DNA from: Rhabditoides inermis
Lineage: Eukaryota; Nematoda; Chromadorea; Rhabditida; Rhabditidae
Assembly (NCBI GenBank): GCA_963966185.1
Contig: CAWZYM010000174.1
Coordinates: 738,001 to 802,000 of the forward strand
Direction: 5' to 3'
Length of the DNA: 64,000 nt
Both the position numbers and the translations under genes were made by a program. Of the stretch, positions 51,377 through 60,567 are shown piece by piece; the stretch's first letter is position 1; each line of letters opens with the position of its first letter. Under the pieces are notes generated by a model. The model was not told the origin of the DNA and did not search any database. It saw only the letters and a program-made list of their open reading frames with translations.

Positions 51377-52199
51377 ATTGACTTGTCCTTCTCTCCTCCT
51401 GATCTAAAATAATTTTCTGCATGAAATAGTGGATATGAACATTCGAACCACACGAATTATACAGAAAGGAAAAATAGTAAATAACTCGGCGATATAGTAC
51501 AACATCTCAGAATCTCAGAGATAGGGATCGAAAAACAAGGTGCAGTCACACTAACAACACAGACGTTTGGCATTTGGGATTTGTAATGTTCCAATGGAAA
51601 CGTATCTATGAGCGCAGTGTCGAAAAGAAACAACCTAACTACCCGCAACCTTCACTCTACTATGATCAATACTTCACTATCAGCCAAAACCTGTCTCGTC
51701 AATCAGACGAGCAAAACAACGCGCTGTCACACATCGTTGTCTTCATTTTACCGCAACCCCCCCCCCTCCCCCCAAAAAAACTGTTTTACAACTGCCGTGG
51801 TCATGAAGTAACATGCAATAACAGTTTCAGAAAATCAGTTTTCGTTTTTTTTCATATTCTTATTCCGTTCCCATCTTCGAAGGAGTTGCAGCCGCAGTCA
51901 AATCGCTAGACTGGAGGGAGAGAGAGAAAAAGCCTAATAAGATGCAAGATAGTGTTCAGTGTCTCTCACCTAGCATCGTTTTCGCAAAACCGCCTTTCCG
52001 TTTTTCTGCCTACAAATCCTTTGTCAAAAGTGCTATCATGGCCGTTCGTAACTATGTGCTACTTTCGAGCAACTGAAGCCATCTGCGTTTACACTAAAAA
52101 CTCACCGCGGACATGTTGGTTCGAAGTTGTATGCAACGCACTCAACCTCTTTATTCGGTGAACAAAACTGCGTACGAAACGAGATATTGCAATAATGTG
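51377..52199. other. Spacer between RING-CCCH gene B and the decayed copy
   Basis: Probable promoter of gene B, AT-rich. Contains a C-run and A-run at 51,760-51,780. No exon or known repeat seen. Confidence 0.35.
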
Positions 52200-53230
52200 A
52201 TAAGTCAGTGGCCTCAAGTAGTTGCCCTGGACACCGTCTCGTAGATTGAAGCAGCGCTCTCCGTGACGACACGTCTACATGAGATGGTCGGACAAAGAGA
52301 GAGAGAGAGAGAGAGAGGGGGGGGGAGAGGAAGAGAGAGAAAGAGAGAGAGAGAGAGATGCCTCACTCTGTGCTGTTGCTCACAGTTCGGCTTATTGCAT
52401 GCGTTTCCATCAATGCAGTACCCGAAATCGTCCGTCAAGTATAGTGTCCTAAATATAAAAAAAACTCGTTTCACAAATATTTGAATTAAAAAAAAAATGT
52501 ATGTGAAAATTGGCTCACCTCGTGTATCAAGTAGCAGGATACGTCGAAACAGGCCGGGCCGCGGCGACAGGTGTGAAGATAGAGACATCTGTCGAAGGCC
52601 TTGCCGCAGTTGCCCCTAGATATAAGCATTTAGGGAGGCTAAAACTTGACCCCTTGGGTTGTGGGTGAAAAAAAAGCATTTCAGAACCCCCATACGGAGA
52701 GTTGAGACGGAAAACCTGCGAGGCACTGTCGGATGAACATATTTGCAGTTGTGTTGGCGAGAACAATCGGGAAAAGTTCACCTGTGACTCGGGCAGCGAC
52801 CAGAGCTGAAATCGAGGACAAACTCCACATCACAATTCGAGGACTGATCTTCGTATCCGACATCACAATCCGAAGATGGTCGTATGCGCTCCTCGGATCT
52901 GCTGACTCTCCTTTTATCTCCTTCTGTACGTTGGAGTCGGATTCGTAAGAGTCAACCGACTTCTTCTCTTCCTCCTCTTCCTCTCCAATCTCGTCTTTTC
53001 TTTTCGTTTCCACCTTGTAGTCTTTGAAAACGTAACGTTCTTTTACTGAGATTAACACTGACCAACAACGTTCTCGGTCTCTCTATTCTCTATTTTCAAT
53101 ATGCGTATATACTTACTCGTGTTCGGCTCTGGCAGCCCGCGAGTGGAGCTCATCGAACGAGTCCATGAAAGGGGGCAGAGCGCGGTCGCGGAAGCAGCAA
53201 AGCATCGTCTCGCCACACTGGATCACTGGA
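52200..53230 (-). pseudogene. RING-CCCH family member C, decayed
   Basis: About 53,110-53,225 matches the post-RING linker of gene B (Cys-Phe-Arg-Asp-Arg, Met-Asp-Ser-Phe-Asp-Glu-Leu), but the RING exons are missing upstream. An acidic Glu-run exon follows (~52,690-53,030). The first CCCH finger (52,735-52,790) has lost its first Cys and has an in-frame TGA directly after it. The second (Cys-x5-Cys-x4-Cys-x3-His, 52,520-52,615) and third (Cys-x7-Cys-x4-Cys-x3-His, ~52,365-52,447) are intact. The last (52,210-52,278) keeps Cys-x5-Cys but lacks the Cys-x3-His half. Confidence 0.7.
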
Positions 53231-53887
53231 TTTGATTCAGAAACAAGACGAAAAGAGAGTTGCAGCCGTAGTCACTCGCACGTCGCTACGTCAAATGGAG
53301 GAAGGGAGAAAAAATGCGTGTGCGTGTGTGCGTGTGTGTGTGTGTTTTGTTCATTTTTCCCTGAAAACCTGCCTGAAATACTTTGTTTGAACAATGAATT
53401 TGAATGCGAGGAAGTCTATATTCTATAAAAGTTGAATCATATAAAAGATGCAAACAAAACGTTTTCACTCGCAAGTGTTGGTATTTCGGCCGAATACACT
53501 CGTAAAACACAAAAAAAAACTATTTCGTGTATCGTATTGTGAAATGGAAATGAAAATGTATGTGAATTGAAATAATGGATGCATTACTATTGTTCTAAAG
53601 CCTTCAAATATTCAACTCGCATCACAGATCACAGGAGACAAATGTGATCTAGAGTGAAGCCAACTCGTATAGTTTGTTACATCGTTACATGATCGCATTG
53701 CTCCATTTCGAACATACAAATATACTTTTGTGTTTAGCTTGGCTTGAATCAGAAACAACTCGAAACCGTTCGTTCAAGTTTATCCGTAGACCACAGTTCA
53801 CAAACTTGTATTTGAAGAGTATTCCAGAAGAGATTACATGAAGCATTGCTTAAGACAAACAACTATGGTAAATACGGAATGAATGAG
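53231..53887. other. Spacer with a (GT)n run
   Basis: Contains GTGTGCGTGTGTGTGTGTG near 53,325 and AT-rich filler. No coding exons or repeats recognised. RING exons of copy C would be expected here and are absent. Confidence 0.45.
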
Positions 53888-54938
53888 TTAGAAGGATGAT
53901 GGTACAGTGACTTCGCACGTCTGCCTATTTCTAGTTGACGTCGACTTTCCATTTGACATCTGCGCAAAGAGCGCTGCGAAGCCGATTTCACTGATGGCAT
54001 GCAGAGAGCAGCCCCGCCACAACGCGCCAACTCCGCGCTCCTTCACAATCGCCATGATACAGTCATGCGAGTTCTGAGAGGAGGCGGGGTCCGAGTGGGC
54101 GGAGCATACTCGCCTTGTAGCGCTTCGTGTTCGCGTCCATCACCATAGGTCGAGCCGCATTGTCTGACGGGTAGGCGATGACCCTGCCCGAAATCATAGC
54201 AATCGTGGCGAGACCCCACGTCTCCCCGAACGACAGCTCCTTGGCGTCCTTGGCGATGAGGCGGTTCGCTTTCAATCAAGAAATGCAACACATCTTACGC
54301 GTGAGATTACCTTGACCCGGTGGAATGCGACGTAGAAGATGACATTGCAGATGGCGGCGCGCTGGAGAGCACTGAACATGCCACGGTAGCTGCGCCAGAA
54401 ACCGAGTGATTTGGTGTCGTTCGCGTCGAGAACCATACGGGTGCGTGCGTGGTCGTAAGCGTAGGTGCACAAGGTCGCACACACACACACACCGGCCAAT
54501 CCTGCCATCGTCGCGTCAATCGTCAACGGACTGCCAGCACGATTCTCGGCCAACGCCCTGACGACGGAAGGTTACGATACTGGACCGCTCACTTGTTCCA
54601 CGAATCGAGCTGCCCCTTGTAGACGGCAAAGTGAAAGTGAGCGGAGAAGAGCATGAAGTTCATAAGGTTTCCACGGAAGAGGGCAGGCGCTCTCTGCTCG
54701 CGAACAGGGCCACACATCGCCTCCATCACATTCTTGTAGCGCTGGTTGGCCGGCGACGCGGAACGCACCTAGGGATACGGTAGATTGTGTGAACGGGCAC
54801 GGTATGTACCTGAAGGAATATGCGGGCGCGGTCTACCGGTGCGAGGAGAGTCTTGATGCAAGCGAAGCTGCCTGCGACGTAGAGAGCAGTATAGATGCGT
54901 TTCTTCCGATCGACGTCTGTGGGATGTTGGGACGTCAT
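53888..54938 (-). CDS. Divergent mitochondrial carrier, ADP/ATP translocase-like
   Basis: Five exons, about 300 residues, start 54,938 (Met-Thr-Ser-Gln-His), exon 1 54,810-54,938, stop at 53,888. Three carrier repeats are visible. Repeat 1 has Pro-Val-Asp-Arg-Ala-Arg, then Arg-Gly-Asn-Leu-Met-Asn-Phe as in ANT. Repeat 2 has Tyr-Ala-Tyr-Asp-His-Ala-Arg-Thr-Arg, where the usual Pro is Ala. Repeat 3 has Tyr-Pro-Ser-Asp-Asn-Ala-Ala-Arg-Pro-Met-Val-Met, where ADP/ATP carriers have Arg-Arg-Arg-Met-Met-Met. The C-terminus has Gly-Ala-Leu-Trp-Arg-Gly. It should sit in the inner mitochondrial membrane, but loss of the nucleotide-carrier signature makes the substrate doubtful. Frame open throughout. 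Confidence 0.8.
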
Positions 54939-55440
54939 GGCAGGAGAAAGGAGGGATTGATTCGAGCATGCTGGTCACAACCATTTTATACTATTGACTA
55001 TTGCGAAATATGTTGCGCAATTGCCATTCTGATTCGTCGTCCATCCAGTCTCACGGCTGCCCAAAATCCTCATTTTGCGGGGGAAAAAACTTTTCCTAGG
55101 GGCGGGGCGCCGCGTCGCGGCTTTATCGCGCGCGCTGCGGGACGCACCCGGATATGAAAATGAAACGAGACGTCAGCCTTACTGGCCGCTCATTGGCCGA
55201 AACATGCCCGCCTGCGCGCCGATCGCGTGAGTGGCGGCCGCGTAGCGCTGCCCACTCCGATTCAACGTGAACCGCTTTGCTGTCTTTTTCTCGATTTAGT
55301 ATCGCGATCAATGTATCGCGATCAAATGTATGAAAAATATTTGCTAAAACGGTTGTTAAACTGGTATCTTTGCACTTTGTAGGGATCTGAAACAGTGGCC
55401 ATAGAGAAAAAGATATATGTCTAATGTTGGATTTCTCAGA
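54939..55440. other. Promoter side of the carrier gene
   Basis: GC-rich patch (55,080-55,140, GGGGCGGGGCGCCGCG) then AT-rich sequence. No exon found. The GC-rich block could be a core promoter. Confidence 0.35.
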
Positions 55441-57198
55441 TCCTTTATTGATTTTGATTATCTTTCAAAAGTACTTCCAAATAAAAGTAGTTGGTGAAAC
55501 TCGAAATTTTGTTGTCTGTTTACTACTGGTCTATTGACCACACTCCTAACAAAACGAAAGACTTGTTCAAGAACACGATCTTCTTGAAGATTCCTTATTT
55601 GTTTACAATAATGGAAAGTCTCGGTCTCTTCTCCTTGTTTAATACTCGTGAAGTGTTGCGTATTCTTAATTCCTTTAATCGCAAGGACCAACAGAAAATT
55701 CGAGTGACCCATCTGGCCACCGACCGTCTGAGTAAATATGTGGTAAACCATAGCCGTGTTATCAAGGAGTACAGAGGAGACCGACCAGTCTCTCTAGACT
55801 CGGTTCCTTGTTTCTGCAGCAATGCAGAATACGATTCTCACCGTGATCCCCACTATGCCACTATGGCCACGTTCTTACAGGCGACCTCTCTATCATCTCT
55901 AATCACTCCCTTCGCTCATTTATGAGAAAAGGCGCTAATATGAGAGTGTCCAATCTCAAACTCTCTGTATTCTGTATCCACTGTTGTCAACACTATTCGA
56001 AATGCTATTTCTGACATGGTTAATCAGTACAAAAATCTTCTTTCTATCAGTGATCGTAATGTTTCCATCGTCACTAACAAAATATTCGATTGCGTTAACG
56101 ATAAACTTAAGTATTGAGTTATGAACAAAAAGTTCAATTCCGTTACAAATTTTAAATCTATAACTTCTGATCTCCATAATCGTTTCACAGTTACCACTAT
56201 AGATAAAGCTTCAAGTAATTTTGTAGTAATGTGCAAGCGACTTTACATCTCTTTCTGTGATACTGAATTAGGCATAAATTACGGTAGAGCTTCTGGTAAT
56301 GCCGTATATGTGCCGTTTACAGGTGACCCTTCTGTTCTAAACAGTTAACTCACATATTCTTCTATCTTTGACCCCGATAAGTCTGTGTTGCCTAATATTT
56401 ATGGAGTCCCAAAGTTCCATAAAAATCCTGTAAAATGTCGTTTCATCACTGCAGCACGCGAATGTATCACTAAGGGTCTTTCCATGGAACTCCAAGTGGT
56501 GTACAAACATCTAGAAAAACACTTTCGTAACATTTGCCTTAAAGGTGCTGCCAGAAATGGCCACAAAATGTACTTTTTTCAAACAGGTGAAGGGCGTACC
56601 ACAAGGTGGTAACGCTAGCCCTCTCCTTGCATCTCTTACTCTCAGTGTTCTAGAATACGAATACAGTCTTCTTCACCCTCTTGTCTGTAAAAATGAGAAA
56701 TTCCAAGTTTTCCGTTATGTTGATGATGTACTCATTCTCTATGACAAGAAGTCAAATCTCGACACCTTTCTTAAAGCATATCTTCCTAGCAACTTGCAAC
56801 TGGAGCGCACTAATCGTACTGATTCCGAGGCACATTTTCTCAATATTACTTTACGTTTCGATACGCATTGGCAAGTAAGTCTGTACAATAAGACTGATGA
56901 TTATACATTCGACGTTCATCGCTTCACGCATTCTGAAAGCACTACTAGTCGCCAAATCTGTTTTGGTAATCTTAAATCAGAAGCTCTTCGCATTGTCCGT
57001 TGCTGCACTGATCGCACTGTTCTTTTGGTTAAACTAGAAGAACTCTACATTACTTTCTGCCGTCTCGGTTTTACATCATCTACAGTTAAAGCCGTTCTTT
57101 TGAAATACTGTTTCCGTAAGCGAGATATCATTAGATCACTTAACCTTTTCAATGTTCAAAATCGTAAATTACTCACCGAAAAAATATACAAATTCTAA
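55441..57198 (+). pseudogene. Penelope-like reverse transcriptase remnant
   Basis: Open blocks 55,491-55,925, 56,121-56,348, 56,385-56,612 and 56,545-57,198 are collinear parts of one coding region broken by stops and a frameshift near 56,550. Recognisable features: Asp-Lys-Ala-Ser-Ser-Asn-Phe-Val-Val, Gly-Val-Pro-Lys-Phe-His-Lys-Asn-Pro, Gly-Val-Pro-Gln-Gly-Gly-Asn-Ala-Ser-Pro, the catalytic Tyr-Val-Asp-Asp, and Phe-Leu-Asn-Ile-Thr. The PKFHKNP motif before the catalytic box favours a Penelope-like element over LINE or LTR types. No GIY-YIG endonuclease was recognised downstream. Confidence 0.65.
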
Positions 57199-57397
57199 TT
57201 CCGCAATTTTTTGTTTGTTTGTTTACTATTTTCACTCTACCTTTCTCATTATAGGTTTCTACTATTTTTCCAAATTTTACTTTGTTCGCTACTTTCCTTT
57301 CGTCCGCTGTGGCCCTGCACTGATGAGCGTTCAGGCAGTAGGCCCACCACAGTGGATGTTCTTATTTCGATTCTATCATTTAGTCAGTAACTCTAGA

Positions 57398-58144
57398 TAT
57401 AGTGAGTCCCCCGTTTTGGCGGTAGGCAAGTTGCGAATCGTCATTCTTTTATTATGCACAGGCGAATACTAGATGCGTCCGAAGGTTGCTATCTAGTACA
57501 TTGCGCGCTATCTGAACCGATGGACCGGTGTCATTTTAGAGAAAAATTTATGGAAATGGAATGCAAAATTACTCCTTAGCTACCGTCTTCTGGATTTGAT
57601 ATCAAATTGCGCTGAACTACATTTGGAAATAACTTCGTTCAAAGTTTATGAAATCATACCAAATTTTCATGAGAGATGTATCGATACCATAGCTACAACT
57701 CTATGATCGCAATTTTCCGAATTCGGTTCTCATAATTTAGATGACTAGCGAATTACTTTATAACATAACTTGGAATCAAGTGATGCTATCGATCGATATC
57801 TAACTTGTGCGTAACAGAGACACTTCTGAGGATGAAATAACGTTAAAAACTGAAACATTGTTACCTACAATATAGGAGTTTCCCCGCCGAGCATACACTT
57901 ATCACAAAATAACTCTTCAACGGCTTGTCTAAATTCGACCAAACTTATCACATGTATACAAATTGACCCGCTCTACAAACGTATGATCTCAGAATTGAAA
58001 TATCTTTTCTCGAAATACCGTAATCATCGACATATTCATTGGCACTGGTGGAATGAGGTGCATTTACATAATTTTCTCATCGGTCTGCGTCATTTTTTTG
58101 GCCAAAGATAATTCGCCTACCGCGAAAACGGGGGACCCACTATA
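57398..58144. mobile_element. 747-bp MITE with ~30-bp terminal inverted repeats
   Basis: Left end TATAGTGAGTCCCCCGTTTT and right end TATAGTGGGTCCCCCGTTTT (inverted), both followed by G/CGCGGTAGGC. The terminal TA fits a Tc1/mariner-type target site. The interior is non-coding. Confidence 0.85.
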
Positions 58145-58149
58145 GCCTG

Positions 58150-59305
58150 TCTGCAGAATAATGGGCCAAAACAGGGATTCTGTTTCTCATTTATTTGTGA
58201 ACTACTCTCTCTGCTTTGTCAATTCCTCATTGTTTATGACGTGAAAATAATATCTGTGTTTGATCCTCGTATCTCCACTGTTCCTCTTTCTTCTGTCGCG
58301 GAAGCGATTGAAGAAAACGGCAGATGTCGGTGTCGGTGAGTGCCAGCAAATGTGCCGTCATGCATTTCGGCAAGCGCAACCCTCGATTCAAATATTCTCT
58401 AAAGTGGACAAAAATCCCAAATGATGGACTGAATTCTACACAATTTATGATTCGCAGGCAGGCTTACTGTAGCGAAAGAGTTATAGCAAAACTCGTCAGC
58501 GGATCCGAACCCGCAACCCGTGATTGTCAGGCGAAACTTTAACCAGTTGCGCCATAGAAGCAATGTCTGCTGGCATCTAATTCTGAGCGACCTCAATGCG
58601 TTCATCGAAAAGAAATGACGGTCATTTATTATCAATTTCTGGTGAAACGTAAGCTCGCGAAAACATGAAAGCTCTTAGTTACCGTATAATCCATTTGAAA
58701 TTTTCGTGCCCGGACCCACAATGGGGAAGCTAGTGGAGTGGGTCTTTTCAATGTTTGCCATCTTTATCAGATTCTATTGTCCCTGTCGTTTCCTTTTTCC
58801 GTGATCTATGAATCACAGTCAGTGACGATCTGACATTCCGTGTCCACGTAAACAACATGTCAAAAAAGCCAATCAAAAATAAACTACCTCTTTTTTGTTT
58901 TGCGGACACGGAATGAAACAGTTCTCACTCAAGCTTACACTATTTATGTCTGTTTTATCCTGGAATATGGATCTGTCATCTATTCACCTTTCTATCAAAC
59001 AGATACCATGGATTCTGTCCAAGCACTGTTTCTCACTCGATTGTCTTATTGATGCGGTCTCTCACATCTCTCTCGCTCTCACGTCGAGGCTCGCAGAGCC
59101 ACAACACAAGTATTTCCTCTGTCAAAACATAACAAAAACAATGTAAAGGCATTCATTTCTCATCGAGTTTATGAAATAGTCAACAAATTACCCCCACACG
59201 TTTTTAATTCATCATATTTCATTTTTCTATTCTTCATTGATGTGATACTGTAGTTTTCACTTATTTCACTTATCCCCTGATCTATAAGAGTTTTGTTGCC
59301 TTGAT

Positions 59306-59310
<5 letters not shown>
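58150..59310 (+). pseudogene. 3' remnant of a CR1/Jockey-like LINE
   Basis: Scattered frames match the distal RT region of LINEs: Ser-Ala-Ser-Lys-Cys-Ala-Val-Met-His-Phe-Gly at 58,340, Val-Ser-Asp-Asp-Leu-Thr-Phe at ~58,830, Leu-Glu/Trp-Asn...Ser-Val/Ile-Tyr-Ser-Pro at ~58,960-59,000, Tyr-Glu-Ile-Val-Asn-Lys-Leu-Pro at ~59,170. Many stops. An antisense SINE-containing repeat (58,399-58,795) interrupts it. Confidence 0.6.
58399..58795 (-). mobile_element. Composite repeat with tRNA-like block, copy 2
   Basis: Inverted match to 5,376-5,966, lacking the extra tRNA-like insertion of that copy. A box CTATGGCGCAACTGGTTAA, B box GGGTTCGGATCC, then the TTTTGCTATAACTCTTTCG and GATTTTTGTCCACTTT tail. 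It splits a LINE remnant. Confidence 0.75.

Positions 59311-59350
<40 letters not shown>
59311..59350. repeat. (AT)n microsatellite
   Basis: About 38 bp of pure AT repeats at the end of the LINE remnant, possibly its tail. Confidence 0.95.
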
Positions 59351-59352
<2 letters not shown>

Positions 59353-59523
59353 AAATCTTCTATTAGCTGTTCGTGAACTGTGGTCGTCGGATAAAAGTAA
59401 AACAATCACAAACTTTTATTGAACAATTCCTTCATCTACAATACAACAAAACACCTATAGTAACCTGTCGTCTATCGAAATCGCAGTGTACAAGTTTAAT
59501 TACCCAAGTTTGAGTTTGAGGTA

Positions 59524-60567
59524 ATGATGACGTGCTCCCGTTGCTCTACGTGTACCTGCCCTCTTTCCTTTGATGTGCCCCCTCCCTGCTTGCTGCCGCC
59601 GACCAGGCCCCCGCTGCCCGTGCCGCCGCCCCGCCCGCTGATGCAGATCGACCCCCACGCGCCCCTCCACGTCTCCGCCCAGCCCAGCATCGTCTATCAG
59701 GTGGATTGCAAATTCTCCCATTGTCTTGTTGTTTCAAACATTCCTGAGGCGGACGCATCGGTTCCCTCATTCCACCGCCACGAGGCGGACCTCGCCCTGG
59801 TCCGTGACCTGTTCAATGCTATTGGGGCGGAGGGTCCGCTGGTGGACTGCTACCGTTTGGGGGCGCCGGTGTGGAACCCTCGGGGTACACCTAGAAACAT
59901 GAAACTGGTTTTCTCGAACTCGCACACGCCCAAGTATTTCTTGCATATGCTCTCGCAGCACATTCGCAATTATCCGTCCTCGCCGGTGTCTCGCGCTGGT
60001 GTCCGCGCTCGCCCGTCTATGGACGCGCCGGAGCTCGCGGTGCACAATGCCCGCCTCGGCAAACGCGGTCCGGTGGGCCCGGCGAGGGTCCCGCGACCTC
60101 CTCCCCCTCCCCATGCAACCGCTCAGCTCCCATCCGCCAAAGCGGCGGCCGATGAAGTGGCCAGCAAGGAGCCGGAGGTTGTGGTGGATATGGAGGTTGT
60201 GAGCGAGTGCGGGTCTGGGGTCGACGATGTTGACAAGGTCGCCGAGCAGCTTGGTATCTCCAAGTCTGCTGTGAAGCGTAACAAGAGAAAGGCGAAGAGG
60301 ACCGCAGCCGGTGTTGAGTTCGAGGAGGATCTGGCCCAAAACAAACATCGTAAAACTATAATTTCTAAGGACGGTCGCTACGCTGCTATTATTCATTCCA
60401 GCACACTCGCCTCGCCGATCGCCCGCCCTGTAGCCGACCGCGCGCGCCTCGTCACCCTCACCCAGGAGCCGTCCGCGCCGGGCCCGAAGCCGTCGACGAC
60501 AAGCCGTCTGAGTGCGAGCAGCCAGGGCTGCCCCCCTCCGACGATGCCCATCCCTCCCGCAAGCTGA
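59524..60567 (+). CDS. LINE ORF1 protein
   Basis: 347 residues. Cys-rich start (Cys-Ser-Arg-Cys-Ser-Thr-Cys-Thr-Cys), Pro-rich stretch, then an RRM-like central part (Cys-Leu-Val-Val-Ser-Asn-Ile-Pro, Asp-Leu-Phe-Asn-Ala-Ile-Gly-Ala, Asn-Met-Lys-Leu-Val-Phe) typical of CR1/Jockey ORF1 RNA chaperones. A basic Lys-Arg-Asn-Lys-Arg-Lys-Ala-Lys-Arg block and Pro/Ser tail follow. Stop TGA at 60,565-60,567, directly before the ORF2 start region. Confidence 0.75.
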   Translation: MMTCSRCSTCTCPLSFDVPPPCLLPPTRPPLPVPPPRPLMQIDPHAPLHVSAQPSIVYQVDCKFSHCLVVSNIPEADASVPSFHRHEADLALVRDLFNAIGAEGPLVDCYRLGAPVWNPRGTPRNMKLVFSNSHTPKYFLHMLSQHIRNYPSSPVSRAGVRARPSMDAPELAVHNARLGKRGPVGPARVPRPPPPPHATAQLPSAKAAADEVASKEPEVVVDMEVVSECGSGVDDVDKVAEQLGISKSAVKRNKRKAKRTAAGVEFEEDLAQNKHRKTIISKDGRYAAIIHSSTLASPIARPVADRARLVTLTQEPSAPGPKPSTTSRLSASSQGCPPPTMPIPPAS

